Shown here piece after piece: positions 7,931 to 16,635 of a DNA stretch of 64,000 bases (within the stretch, counting starts at the first letter, position 1; each line of letters starts with the position of its first letter). The position numbers and the translations under genes are program-made. The notes under the pieces were generated by a model. That model did not search any database and was not told the DNA's origin. It was given only the letters and a program-made list of their open reading frames with translations. This stretch comes from Pseudomonadota bacterium (GTDB lineage: Bacteria; Desulfobacterota; Binatia; UBA9968), in assembly GCA_021324155.1 (NCBI GenBank), contig JAJPJQ010000027.1:21885-85884 (forward strand). Reading direction: 5' to 3'.

Positions 7931-9214
7931 ATGCCACTCGCAGAAGAAGCTGTAGCGCGGATCGACAAACAAGAGCTCATCCAGCTCGCGCTCACGATCT
8001 GCAACATCGACAGCGCCGGCCCGTCGGAAAAGCCCGTTGCCGATTACGTCGCCGATTGGCTAGGTGCCGAAGGCTTCAAGGTCAGGAAAGTCGGGCTGCT
8101 CGCCGACCGCTACAACGTCATCGGAAGACTTTCCGGCAGCGGAGGCGGGTACAGCCTGCTGTTCAACGCGCACATGGATACTGCGGTGCGGGCGACGGAC
8201 ATCTGGCGGCGGCGTAATCCCGATGCCGACGTTTTCCATAAAGCATGGATCGAGGGCGACGAGCTGGTCGGCGAGGGCATCGTCAACGACAAAGGACCGA
8301 TGGCGGCGTTCATGATCGCCGGCAAGGCGGTCAAGGCGACCGGCGTGCCGCTCAAAGGCGATCTTCTGCTTACGGCGGTCGTCGGCGAGACGAGCCGCGA
8401 GCCCTCGGACGATGCGCCGGGCGTCATGATGGAAACCAAAGACCTCGGTGCGCGCTTTCTCATCACCCATGGCGGCGTGGCCGACTATGCGTTGATCGCC
8501 GAGGGGACCGGCTTCAGTCTCGTCTCTGTCGAAGCCGGCGAAGCCTGGTTCAAAATCACCTGGCTCTCCGACCGGCCCGGATATTACACGCCGTATCTTC
8601 CCGATCGAACGACCATGCAGGACAGCCCGAACATGATCGTTCGCAGCGCGGTCGCGATCGAGGCGCTGGAGCGCTGGGCGACGGAATATCAGAAGCGCTA
8701 TTCGTACGAGTCCTCCGGCGGTCCGGTCGTTCCGAAGGCGCAGGTATGCGCGATCCGCGCCGGCGACTCGACCGGCATCGGCGGCACGCCGCAGGTTTGC
8801 AGTCTCTACGTCGGCGCCTTCACGCCGCCGGGACAGAATCCGCTCGACGTGCGCGACGAGATTCACAACGCGCTGAAAGCAGCCGGCGTGCCGGCGACCG
8901 ATATCGAGCTCTATCATTTCCGGCGCGGTTACGAGGCGCAGAACGCCGAGCGCATCAAGGAATCCGTCCTGGGCGCGCATCGCGCGACTTTCAATGCCGA
9001 GCCGCCGCGGCCGAATCCTGCGACCTGCAGCATGTGGCGCGACGTCAATATCTTCAACGAGCTCGGTATCCCGTCGATTACCTACGGGCCGCGTTCCGAG
9101 CATCATGCGGAAAAGCGCGCCTTCAAGATCGAGTCGCTGTATCAGGCGGCCTGCGTTTACACGCGGATTATTCTCGATCTCTGTAACCAGGAAAAACCGC
9201 GCCGCAAGCGATAG
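7931..9214 (+). CDS. M20-family metallopeptidase / deacylase (ArgE-DapE type)
   Basis: A 427-residue cytoplasmic amidohydrolase-type peptidase without a signal peptide. Two-zinc motifs are present: NAHMDT (~79-84, first His and Asp), a GEGIVNDKGPMAAF segment holding the bridging Asp (~115), GETSREPSDD (~155-160, catalytic and ligand Glu), an acidic residue in IAEGTG (~190) and the last His in RSEHHAEKRAF (~395). This family hydrolyses N-acyl amino acids, di- or tripeptides and carbamoyl/amide bonds; the exact substrate is not deducible. It starts with ATG behind AAAGAGGAGACGCG, a strong ribosome-binding site. It sits between SBP-3 and SBP-4, as if it processes an imported amide. Confidence 0.88.
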   Translation: MPLAEEAVARIDKQELIQLALTICNIDSAGPSEKPVADYVADWLGAEGFKVRKVGLLADRYNVIGRLSGSGGGYSLLFNAHMDTAVRATDIWRRRNPDADVFHKAWIEGDELVGEGIVNDKGPMAAFMIAGKAVKATGVPLKGDLLLTAVVGETSREPSDDAPGVMMETKDLGARFLITHGGVADYALIAEGTGFSLVSVEAGEAWFKITWLSDRPGYYTPYLPDRTTMQDSPNMIVRSAVAIEALERWATEYQKRYSYESSGGPVVPKAQVCAIRAGDSTGIGGTPQVCSLYVGAFTPPGQNPLDVRDEIHNALKAAGVPATDIELYHFRRGYEAQNAERIKESVLGAHRATFNAEPPRPNPATCSMWRDVNIFNELGIPSITYGPRSEHHAEKRAFKIESLYQAACVYTRIILDLCNQEKPRRKR

Positions 9215-9222
9215 AAAGTCTC

Positions 9223-10194
9223 GTGAGCAAATCGGCCTTGCATATCGCTCTATTGGGCTTTGTGCTTCTTTACGCGTCGGAGGCCGCCGCACAAAAAATC
9301 CGGGTCGCGCTGCCGGATTTCAGCATGTCGCTGATCGCATTCATCGCCGCGCAGGAAAAGGGATTCTACCGCGACGAAGGTCTGGACGCGGAGCTTATCA
9401 AGATGAGCGCGCCGGTGGCGAACCTCGCGATCCTGGCCGGCAACGTGGAGTTCGGCGCGGCCGGCGCGGCGGCGATCCCTTCGGTCGTGCGCGGCGCGCC
9501 GCTGCAGTTTCTCTTCCATACGTACCAGCGGCCGCTTTACTGGCTGTATGCGCGGCCGGACATTCGCGACATCCAGGGACTCAAAGGAAAACGGGTCGGC
9601 GTCTCGGGCATCGGCTCGGGTCCGGATCTGCTGCTGCGCGAGCTGCTCAAGAAATACGGCGTCGAAGCGGCGCGCGACGTGACGATCATGGCACTCGGCG
9701 CAGGGACGGCGCGCTTCGCCGCCCTCAAGGCGGGCTCGGTGGAATCCGCCGTGCTCTCGCCGCCCTCTAATTTTCTCGCCGAAGAATCCGGCTTTCGCGA
9801 GCTCGTCTCCTTCGTTAAAGAGGATCTCATCGAGCTTCAGTCCGCGGTCGTCGTGCGGGAGGGGATGCCGCAGTCGAATCCCGCGCTGGTCGAGAGATTT
9901 GTCCGAGCCACGCTCAAAGGATTCATCTACGCGCGCGACAACCGCGCGGGTACGATTCCCATTTTAACCAAGATCCACGCTGGCAGCCCGGAGATCGCCG
10001 CGAAGACCTATGACGCTTCGCGCCCGGCGATGACGCCCGACGGCACGGTCGCCGAAGAGCTGCAGCGAAAGACGATCGAGCAGGCCGCGATTCGCCTCGA
10101 TTTGAAAGAGCCTCCGCCGCTGAAAAAGATTTTTGATTACTCGTTCACGCGCAAGGCCCGCGCGCAGTTGACCGCGCAGGGGTGGAAGCCGTAA
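9223..10194 (+). CDS. NMT1/THI5-like substrate-binding protein (SBP-4)
   Basis: A 323-residue exported protein with a GTG start eight bases after the peptidase stop; leader MSKSALHIALLGFVLLYASEAAA. Family motifs are QEKGFYRDEGLDAELIKMSA (~43-62), LKGKRVGVSGIGSGPDLLLR and LKAGSVESAVLSPPSNFLAE. It differs from SBP-2/3 in the ligand loop (GSGPDLLLRELL) and in a distinct C-terminus (EPPPLKKIFDYSFTRKARAQ). It is probably part of the same message as the M20 peptidase and the bicupin that follows. Confidence 0.9.
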   Translation: MSKSALHIALLGFVLLYASEAAAQKIRVALPDFSMSLIAFIAAQEKGFYRDEGLDAELIKMSAPVANLAILAGNVEFGAAGAAAIPSVVRGAPLQFLFHTYQRPLYWLYARPDIRDIQGLKGKRVGVSGIGSGPDLLLRELLKKYGVEAARDVTIMALGAGTARFAALKAGSVESAVLSPPSNFLAEESGFRELVSFVKEDLIELQSAVVVREGMPQSNPALVERFVRATLKGFIYARDNRAGTIPILTKIHAGSPEIAAKTYDASRPAMTPDGTVAEELQRKTIEQAAIRLDLKEPPPLKKIFDYSFTRKARAQLTAQGWKP

Positions 10195-10230
10195 CATCAC
10201 CGTCAGGCAGAAGAGAAAGGAGACTGCATC

Positions 10231-11319
10231 ATGCCCGAACCGAAAATTTCCGACAAGCAGATTGCGGAGAAGAAAAGCTCTTACCGCAAATGGATCGAAT
10301 CCGAGGGAGTGCCGCTCGTCGAAGGCTTCTTTATCGAGGACATCAACGACGTGCCGCTCAAGCACTGGGCGCGGCTCAACGCCCCCGCCGTGCGCGTCTG
10401 CCTCGAAGGCACCGGCGAGACCAACGATGCTTACATCTGCGAGATTCCGCCCGGTAAATCGCTCAACCCGCAGAAGCATATGTACGAAGAGCTCGTGTAC
10501 ATCGTCAGCGGCCGCGGCGCGACGACGATCTGGAACGACGGCGGGCAAAAGCGCACCTTCGAATGGCAGGAAGGCTCACTGTTCTCACCGCCGCTCAACA
10601 CGAACTATCAGCACTTCAACGGCAGCGGCACTCAGCCGGCGCGCTATCTCGCCGTCACGAGCGCGCCGCTCATGATCAACCTGATTCATAATATCGATTT
10701 CATCTTCAATTGTCCTTACGTCTTCAAGGATCGCTTTAACTCCGAGGACGACTACTTTTCCAAGGAAGGCACTTGGTGGGCCGGGCGCGTGTGGGAAACG
10801 AACTTCGCTCCCGACGTGAAAAACCTGAACCTGATCGAATGGAAGGAGCGCGGCGCCGGCGGGTCGCAGGTGCGCTTCCAGATCGCCGAGAATACGATGT
10901 GCGGGCATGTCTCGCAGTTTCCCGTGGGCACCTATAAAAAGGCGCACTATCACGGTCCGGGCGCGCACGTCATCATCCTCTCCGGCAAAGGCTATTCGCT
11001 GATGTGGCCCAAGGGGCAGGAGATCAAGCGCTACGATTGGAAGCCCGGCAGCATGGTCGTGCCGCCGGGAGACTGGTTCCACCAGCACTTCAACTCGGGC
11101 GCGACCCCGGCGCGCTATCTAGCGCTCCGCTGGGGCAGCAAAAAATATTACGGCATCATGGGCGAGGGCGGCGGCCAGACCGACGTCGACATCAAGCTCG
11201 GCGGTCATCAGATCGAATACGAGGATGAAGACCCGATGGTGCGGCGCATCTTCGAGGAGGAATGCCTCAAGTCGGGCGCCAAGAGCCAGATGGACAAGTA
11301 CTACAAGAAGTCCGCTTAG
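10231..11319 (+). CDS. Two-domain cupin protein
   Basis: A 362-residue bicupin, probably a cytoplasmic metal-dependent dioxygenase or isomerase. Cupin 1 (~65-150) has NPQKHMYEELVYIVSGRG followed by a second-motif His in NTNYQHFN. Cupin 2 (~225-300) has YKKAHYHGPGAHVIILSGKG followed by VVPPGDWFHQHFN. Cupin 2 keeps the His-rich ligand set of an active Fe(II)/Mn centre, while cupin 1 keeps H...EE and one His. The overall plan recalls gentisate/salicylate-type ring-cleaving bicupins, and a more typical one lies at 60975. Ribosome-binding site AAAGGAGA precedes the ATG. The tail (SGAKSQMDKYYKKSA) is basic. Substrate unknown. Confidence 0.8.
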   Translation: MPEPKISDKQIAEKKSSYRKWIESEGVPLVEGFFIEDINDVPLKHWARLNAPAVRVCLEGTGETNDAYICEIPPGKSLNPQKHMYEELVYIVSGRGATTIWNDGGQKRTFEWQEGSLFSPPLNTNYQHFNGSGTQPARYLAVTSAPLMINLIHNIDFIFNCPYVFKDRFNSEDDYFSKEGTWWAGRVWETNFAPDVKNLNLIEWKERGAGGSQVRFQIAENTMCGHVSQFPVGTYKKAHYHGPGAHVIILSGKGYSLMWPKGQEIKRYDWKPGSMVVPPGDWFHQHFNSGATPARYLALRWGSKKYYGIMGEGGGQTDVDIKLGGHQIEYEDEDPMVRRIFEEECLKSGAKSQMDKYYKKSA

Positions 11320-11324
11320 ACTTC

Positions 11325-12326
11325 ATGTACTACTTTAAAATTGTTCCGGCGCTCATCGCGTCCGCGGTGGTCGTTTGGAGCAGCCCCGCGTTTTCTCAAA
11401 CGCAGAAGAAATTCATCTTCGGCCTCGCCGGTAGCGGCGGCGGCGTCGATCTGCTGCACGTGACCAAGCGGATCGGCGCCTTCAAGCGCCAGGGACTCGA
11501 CATCGATCTGGTGCTGTTCCAGGGCGGCTCGCAGGCATTGCAAGCGCTGATCAGCGGCGAAGTCAAAATGATCAGCGGCGGCGGCGGGAGCGCCGCGCAG
11601 CAGGCGCGCATCAAGGGCGCCGGCAACGTCCTCGTCTCGACCTACACGCCGACGATGCCGTACAGCCTGTACGTCAATCCGCGCATTAAATCGGCCAAAG
11701 ATTTGAAGAGCGGCAAGCTGGCGGTGTCGCGCTTCGGCAGCTCGTCCGAATTTGCCGCGCGCTTCATGCTGAAAGGCCTCGGCCTCGATCCCGCTAAAGA
11801 CGTCACGCTCATGCAGATCGGTAATCAGCAGGGGCGCTTCTCCGCACTGGTCAGCGGCGTGGTCGACGGCGCGGTGATCGATTCGCCCAACACGCTGCTC
11901 GCCAAAAGACAGGGCTTCGTCCAGCTCACCGACGCCTCGACGCTTGGACTCATCTACCCGCACAACAATATCGCAACCATCGATGCTTTTAATCGCACCG
12001 AGCCCGAAACCGTCCGCGCCTTCCTGCGCGCCTTCGTCGAAGGGATCGCCTTCTACAAAACGCGCAAGAGCGAGACGATTCCGCTAATCAAGGAATTTCT
12101 CCGCCTGAGCGACGATGCTATCGCCGAAGAGTCGTACGATTATTTCTCGCGCGTGACGCCCGCCAAACCATATCCCAGCGTCGAAGGCATTCGCACGGTG
12201 CTGGGCGAAATGGCGGCGACGAATCCCGACGCGAAGTCGATGAAGCCGGAATATTTCGTCGATGCCACGTTCGTCAAACAGCTCGACGACAGCGGCTTCA
12301 TCGACAAGCAGTACCAGAAACGCTGA
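11325..12326 (+). CDS. NMT1/THI5-like substrate-binding protein (SBP-5)
   Basis: A 333-residue exported protein. The start at 11325 (five bases after the bicupin stop) gives a clean leader, MYYFKIVPALIASAVVVWSS with cleavage near AFS. A longer frame from 11262 would run back into the bicupin gene. The motif order is kept, but the first motif is RIGAFKRQGLDIDLVLFQGG, with GGSQALQALISGEVKMISGG in place of the usual GDVDY text. A Gly-rich pocket (SGGGGSAAQQA) and a C-terminal EYFVDATFVKQLDDSGFIDK place it in the longer 'DDSGFID' subgroup together with SBP-9, 10 and 12. Confidence 0.88.
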   Translation: MYYFKIVPALIASAVVVWSSPAFSQTQKKFIFGLAGSGGGVDLLHVTKRIGAFKRQGLDIDLVLFQGGSQALQALISGEVKMISGGGGSAAQQARIKGAGNVLVSTYTPTMPYSLYVNPRIKSAKDLKSGKLAVSRFGSSSEFAARFMLKGLGLDPAKDVTLMQIGNQQGRFSALVSGVVDGAVIDSPNTLLAKRQGFVQLTDASTLGLIYPHNNIATIDAFNRTEPETVRAFLRAFVEGIAFYKTRKSETIPLIKEFLRLSDDAIAEESYDYFSRVTPAKPYPSVEGIRTVLGEMAATNPDAKSMKPEYFVDATFVKQLDDSGFIDKQYQKR

Positions 12327-12327
12327 C

Positions 12328-13281
12328 ATGCGCGGCAAAACAGCGATCGTTCTGGCCGGGCTCCTCGCGCTCGTCCGGACTGCCGGCGCCCAGCCGGCGG
12401 AGAAAGTCCGCGTCGGCATGCCGAGTTTCTCGCTCAGCTTCGTCGCGCCGAAAGTCGCTCAGGTCAAAGGCTTCTTCGCCGCCGAAGGTCTCGACGTCGA
12501 GCTGATTCAAATGGCGACGAACATCACCGTCGTCGCCCTGACGACGAAAGACATCGATTACTCCACCGCCTCGGGCGCGGTGCTGCGGAGCGCCGTGCGC
12601 GGCCTGCCGGTGAAAGTCGTCATGTACTTCAACGGCAAGCCGCTGCATACGCTGGTCGCGCGCCGCGAGATCAGCGGCGTCGGCGATCTCAAAGGCAAGA
12701 TCGTCGGCTTCGCCGGCTACGGCGACACGACGGAATTCATGCTGCGCGCGATTTTCCAGAAGCCCAAGCTTGAGTTGGAAAAGGATGTCAAGGCGCTCGC
12801 GATCTCCGGCAGCGGTCCGCGCCTGACGGCGCTGCTCACGGGAAAAGTCGACGCGGCGATCCTGCCGCCGCCGTATAATATCGAGGCGGAGGCGAAGAGA
12901 TATAAGCGCCTCGCCGCCGCAGCGGACGTTTTCGATTCGGCGACGTCGGGTCTCGGCGTCATCGCGGATAAGCTCAAAGACAATCCGGAACAAGTGCGGC
13001 GGATGATCCGCGCCCTGCTCCGCACGCAGGCGTTTATGAAGGAGAACAGGGGCGACAGCGTGCGCATCATCGCCGACTGGCTGAAGCTCGAGCCCGCGGC
13101 GGCCGCCGCGTCCTATGAGCTGTACGTGCGCGGCTTGACGCCCGACGGCCTTGTTCCGGAGAAGACGCTGCGCGCCGACGTCGACCGCGCGCGCGAATCG
13201 CTCAAAATGACGGAGCCGGTGCCGCTCGACCGCGTCGTAGATTTCGCAATCCTGCGTCAAGTATTGAAGGAGAAGCGATGA
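12328..13281 (+). CDS. NMT1/THI5-like substrate-binding protein (SBP-6)
   Basis: A 317-residue exported protein; leader MRGKTAIVLAGLLALVRTAGA. The start at 12328 is one base past the stop of SBP-5; the longer frame from 12262 lies inside SBP-5 and is rejected. Motifs: VKGFFAAEGLDVELIQMATN, LKGKIVGFAGYGDT and LLTGKVDAAILPPPYNIEAE. It ends with VPLDRVVDFAILRQVLKEKR. Its stop overlaps the start of SBP-7 (ATGA, 13278-13281), giving a second translationally coupled binding-protein pair in the block. Confidence 0.9.
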   Translation: MRGKTAIVLAGLLALVRTAGAQPAEKVRVGMPSFSLSFVAPKVAQVKGFFAAEGLDVELIQMATNITVVALTTKDIDYSTASGAVLRSAVRGLPVKVVMYFNGKPLHTLVARREISGVGDLKGKIVGFAGYGDTTEFMLRAIFQKPKLELEKDVKALAISGSGPRLTALLTGKVDAAILPPPYNIEAEAKRYKRLAAAADVFDSATSGLGVIADKLKDNPEQVRRMIRALLRTQAFMKENRGDSVRIIADWLKLEPAAAAASYELYVRGLTPDGLVPEKTLRADVDRARESLKMTEPVPLDRVVDFAILRQVLKEKR

Positions 13282-14216
13282 AGCGCCTCGCCATGGTTCT
13301 CGCGTTGCTCGCGTGCGCGAGCTTTGTCCAAGCTGCCGAGAAGATCCGCTACGCTTATCCGGCGAAAAGCCTCAACTACCTGCCGCTGTTTCTCGGCAAA
13401 GACAAAGGCATCTACGCCGCCGAAGGCATCGACCTCGAGCTCGTGCTCGTCACGTCGCGCATCCAAGTGACGGCGCTCACGACAGGCGATCTTGAATTCT
13501 CCGGCGCGCAGAGCCAGGTCTCCGGCGCCGCCGCCGTGGGATTCCCGGTCAAGGTCATCGGTTTCATCACCGTCAAGCCGACTTTCTGGCTGACGGCGCG
13601 TCCGGAGATCCGCTCGATCTCCGATCTGAAAGGAAAGATCATCGGCATCACGGCGATCGGCTCATCGACCGATACGCTCGCGCGCTATCTCGTGCGCAAG
13701 TACGGGCTCATTCCAGACAAAGAAGTGGCGCTTTTCGCCACCGGCACGACCGCCAACATTCTCGCGGCCTTGAACGGCGGCTCGGTCCAGGCCGGCATGC
13801 TGTCGCCGCCGTTCCACTCGATGGCGAAGATGATGGGCTTTCATATCCTCGCCTATCTCGGCGATCACGTCGAGCAGTCGCTTTCCGGGGTCGGGACTTC
13901 CGACAAAATGCTGCGCGAGCGTCCGGAGACGGTCGTGCGAGTTCTGCGGGCGACTCTGAAGAGTCTTCGCTTCGTTCGGCAGAACAGGGACGAGACCATT
14001 CAATACATCGCGCGCGAGTGGAGGGTCGAGCGGCCGCTCGCGGGAGAGCTTTACGCGTCGATGCTTTCGGCGTTTTCTCCCGACGGCGGCATGAACGAGA
14101 AGGGCATCCGCGACGCGCTCGAAAGAGAGATGGGGCGCGTCGACAAGAAAGATGAGATACCGCTCTCGCGCGTTGTCGATTTGCGGCCGCTGAGGGAAGC
14201 GCAGAAGGGATTGTAA
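13278..14216 (+). CDS. NMT1/THI5-like substrate-binding protein (SBP-7)
   Basis: A 312-residue exported protein; leader MKRLAMVLALLACASFVQA. Motifs: KDKGIYAAEGIDLELVLVTS (~38-57), LKGKIIGITAIGSSTDTLAR and LNGGSVQAGMLSPPFHSMAK. The C-terminal PLSRVVDLRPLREAQKGL is the compact ending also found in SBP-1 to 3 and 6. It is coupled to SBP-6 by a four-base overlap. It is not a close copy of SBP-6, so the pair reflects recruitment or an old duplication rather than a recent one. Confidence 0.9.
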   Translation: MKRLAMVLALLACASFVQAAEKIRYAYPAKSLNYLPLFLGKDKGIYAAEGIDLELVLVTSRIQVTALTTGDLEFSGAQSQVSGAAAVGFPVKVIGFITVKPTFWLTARPEIRSISDLKGKIIGITAIGSSTDTLARYLVRKYGLIPDKEVALFATGTTANILAALNGGSVQAGMLSPPFHSMAKMMGFHILAYLGDHVEQSLSGVGTSDKMLRERPETVVRVLRATLKSLRFVRQNRDETIQYIAREWRVERPLAGELYASMLSAFSPDGGMNEKGIRDALEREMGRVDKKDEIPLSRVVDLRPLREAQKGL

Positions 14217-14220
14217 GCAA

Positions 14221-14242
14221 GTTAAAAGACAAAAGTTAAAAG
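14221..14242. repeat. Short direct repeat in an intergenic word-repeat tract
   Basis: GTTAAAAG occurs at 14221-14228 and 14235-14242 within an A-rich 34-base gap. The second copy ends in AAAAGG, which also serves as the Shine-Dalgarno of the gene starting at 14251. It is one of several gaps in this window built from repeated short words (see 28316, 35761 and 35983). Confidence 0.5.
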
Positions 14243-14250
14243 GTGCTTCT

Positions 14251-15213
14251 ATGCCAAGGAAAATCACTTTCGCCGGCGGCGACTACGACCGGACGCACGC
14301 GCTGATCGAAGGCACGATTAAGCCCGAAGGGTTGGAGCTCGATTGGAAAGTCCTGCCGTACCACGACATCTGGACGCGCATGCTCAACCGCTACGAGTTT
14401 CACGCCTCCGAGCTGTCGCTGTCGTCGTATCTGATCGCGCGCACGATGGGAAAACCGCTGATCGCGATTCCCGTCTTCCCCGCGCGCGCTTTCCGCCACT
14501 CGTGCATTTTCGTCAACGCGAAGAGCGGCATCAATGCGCCGCGCGACCTCATGGGCCGCAAAGTCGCCATTGCGGAGTTCCAGCAAACCGCGACCGTCTG
14601 GGTGCGCGGCGCTTTGCAGCACCATTACGGCGTCGATTTGCATAAAATACGCTGGTTCACGTGGGCGAAGAGCCGAATGGACATCGAGATGACCGGCGGC
14701 TTCGATCTCACGCAGCTGCCGCCCGGCAGCGCGCCGGACGAAATGCTCGCTGCGGGCGAGCTCGACGCGATGATCTGCGCCAACTTGTTCCCCTCGATGC
14801 TGAACGGGCGGCCGGAAATCCGGCGCCTATTCCTAAACTACCCGGAAGTCGAAGCGGAGTACTTCAAAAACACCGGCATCTTTCCGATTATGCATACCGT
14901 CGCGATGCGCGAGGAGCTCTGGAAAGAATCGCCCGAAATCGCCGTCAACCTTTTCAAAGCCTTCCAGCAGGCGAAGCTTCAGGCCTATGATCGGCTGAAC
15001 GATCTCTCTCCTTACAAGATCAGCCTGGTCTGGTTTCGCGAGCCGCTACGGCAACAACGCGAGGTTCTGGGTGACGATGCCTGGCCGTACGGGCTCGCGA
15101 AGAACCACCACGTCGTCGAGGCGCTGATGGGATATCTTCACGAGCAGGGGCTCGCCTCGCACAAAATTCCCGTCGAGGAACTGTTTGCGCCCAATACGCA
15201 TACCTTGTCCTGA
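14251..15213 (+). CDS. 4,5-dihydroxyphthalate-decarboxylase-like protein (leaderless SBP fold)
   Basis: A 320-residue protein that databases usually label 4,5-dihydroxyphthalate decarboxylase. It shares the periplasmic-binding-protein fold with the NMT1/THI5 family but has no signal peptide. It begins MPRKITFAGGDYDRTHALIEG and has the family text LDWKVLPYHDIWTRML, HASELSLSSYLIART and PRDLMGRKVAIAEFQQTATVWVRG. The ending ELFAPNTHTLS is characteristic. Decarboxylase activity has been shown for only a few members, so either a cytoplasmic decarboxylase or a ligand-binding role is possible. The Shine-Dalgarno is the AAAAGG of the short repeat just upstream. It closes the first run of binding proteins. 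Confidence 0.8.
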   Translation: MPRKITFAGGDYDRTHALIEGTIKPEGLELDWKVLPYHDIWTRMLNRYEFHASELSLSSYLIARTMGKPLIAIPVFPARAFRHSCIFVNAKSGINAPRDLMGRKVAIAEFQQTATVWVRGALQHHYGVDLHKIRWFTWAKSRMDIEMTGGFDLTQLPPGSAPDEMLAAGELDAMICANLFPSMLNGRPEIRRLFLNYPEVEAEYFKNTGIFPIMHTVAMREELWKESPEIAVNLFKAFQQAKLQAYDRLNDLSPYKISLVWFREPLRQQREVLGDDAWPYGLAKNHHVVEALMGYLHEQGLASHKIPVEELFAPNTHTLS

Positions 15214-15300
15214 CGTAAATGAAACCCATTGCGCCGTGCTTGGGTGGACAAACTTTTCGGGAAGGGTTAAACAGCGGTTAAGATAAAGGAGGGCGTTTCC

Positions 15301-15639
15301 ATGGAAAAGCCGCGCATTCGTCACATCGCCATCAACGTGCAGGACCGCGAGAAAACCGCCGCGTACTACAAAAAAGTGTTCAATATGGAAGAGAAGCACC
15401 GCGGCGAAAACGGCACGATCTATCTTTCCGACGGCTTCGTCGACGTCGCGCTGATCAGCACGCCGCGCCATCCGTGGGGCATCAACCATTTCGGCTTCAA
15501 GGTCGACAGCGTGCCGGAGATGGAGCAGCGCGCCGATACGACGGCCGAGGCGAACACCTTCGGCGCGATCGCCGAGAGCTGGATCAAAGACCCCGAAGGC
15601 AATCGCGTCGACATCTCCGAGCATGGATGGCCGGTTTAG
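15301..15639 (+). CDS. VOC-family (glyoxalase/dioxygenase fold) protein
   Basis: A 112-residue single VOC unit with two babab modules. It opens with RIRHIAINVQDREKTAAYYK (metal-ligand-type His9) and has WGINHFGFKVDSV in the second half. It ends SWIKDPEGNRVDISEHG, where the Glu of ISEHG is the usual last ligand. As an obligate dimer such a protein can be a glyoxalase, an extradiol dioxygenase, an epimerase or a binding protein. AAAGGAGGG before the ATG is a strong ribosome-binding site. The 87-base upstream gap contains no clear promoter. Confidence 0.82.
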   Translation: MEKPRIRHIAINVQDREKTAAYYKKVFNMEEKHRGENGTIYLSDGFVDVALISTPRHPWGINHFGFKVDSVPEMEQRADTTAEANTFGAIAESWIKDPEGNRVDISEHGWPV

Positions 15640-15681
15640 ACGAAGCGGCACAGTGCGCGGCTAAACAGCGCAACCGGCGCC

Positions 15682-16635
15682 ATGATGCGCGAATTCGCTC
15701 TCATCTTTGCAATTGCGCTGCTCCTGTTACCAGGGAAGCTCGCGGCGCAGCCGAAGATGAAAGCGGCGTACGCCTCGATCAGCGCTAACTTCGCCGGCCT
15801 GTGGATGGCGAAGGAGATCGGCGCGTTCGAGAAATACGGACTCGGCGCGGAGCTCGTTTACATCGCGTCGGGCAGCGTCACGGTGCAAGCGATGATGGGC
15901 GGGGACGTCCAGCTGGCGGTCGGCGCCAGCAACGCCGTGGTGAGCGCGATTCTACGCGGCGCGCCGCTGGTCGCGGTCGGCAGCGTGGCGAATCGCCCGG
16001 GAATGGTCTTGTGGGTACAGCCCGAGATCACGCGCCCCGAGCAGCTTCAAGGAAAGGTGCTGGGGATTTCTCGATTCGGCTCGACGACGCACTTTTTGAT
16101 GAACATGGTGCTGGAGAAATACGGTCTCAAGGACAAGGTCAAAATCCAGCCGCTCGGCGGCGTGCCCGAGATGGAGGCCGCTTTCGGCACGGGAATGATC
16201 GCCGGCGCGATTTTATCGATCCGGCCCGCATCGAAGGCGCATATGCTCGTCGACCTTCCTGATCTCGGCATTCCCTACTCGATGAACCTCATGGCGGTGA
16301 AGCGCGATTATCTCAAATCTTCGCCGAAGGCGGTCGAAGCAATCCTCAAGGCTTATATCGAAGGCATGTACGTTCTGAAAACCAGAAAAGAGATCGGGCA
16401 GAGAGTGCTCGCAAAGTACATGCGGCGCTCGCCCGATAGCGTTGCCGAGCCGTACGATTATGCCGTCAAGTATCTCGATACGGTTCCGGCCGTCGAACCC
16501 GCCACGATCCATACGGTCCTCAATTGGGAAGGCAAGGGTGACATGGCCGTCGACGGATTCTTCGACAACGCGCCTGTCGAGCGGCTCGTGAAAGACGGCT
16601 TCGTCGAGCGGCTGGCGAAGGAAAGGGGAAAGTGA
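15682..16635 (+). CDS. NMT1/THI5-like substrate-binding protein (SBP-9), first gene of SBP-HDO-HDO unit A
   Basis: A 317-residue exported protein; leader MMREFALIFAIALLLLPGKLAA. Its text (NFAGLWMAKEIGAFEKYGL, ELVYIASGSVTVQAMMGGD, NRPGMVLWVQPEITRPEQL, GIPYSMNLMAVKRDYLK) is repeated almost clause for clause in SBP-10 at 18077. The two are therefore close paralogues and a separate subgroup from SBP-1 to 8. Its TGA shares one base with the ATG of the downstream HDO gene (TGATG at 16633-16637). Translation of the secreted binder and the cytoplasmic enzyme is thus coupled. Confidence 0.92.
   Translation: MMREFALIFAIALLLLPGKLAAQPKMKAAYASISANFAGLWMAKEIGAFEKYGLGAELVYIASGSVTVQAMMGGDVQLAVGASNAVVSAILRGAPLVAVGSVANRPGMVLWVQPEITRPEQLQGKVLGISRFGSTTHFLMNMVLEKYGLKDKVKIQPLGGVPEMEAAFGTGMIAGAILSIRPASKAHMLVDLPDLGIPYSMNLMAVKRDYLKSSPKAVEAILKAYIEGMYVLKTRKEIGQRVLAKYMRRSPDSVAEPYDYAVKYLDTVPAVEPATIHTVLNWEGKGDMAVDGFFDNAPVERLVKDGFVERLAKERGK

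Noticed and set aside
2616..14216. Nitrate, sulfonate or taurine transport labels for the binding proteins
   Set aside because: These labels follow from the family fold only; no ligand-specific residue set, nor nitrate or sulfonate genes, are present.
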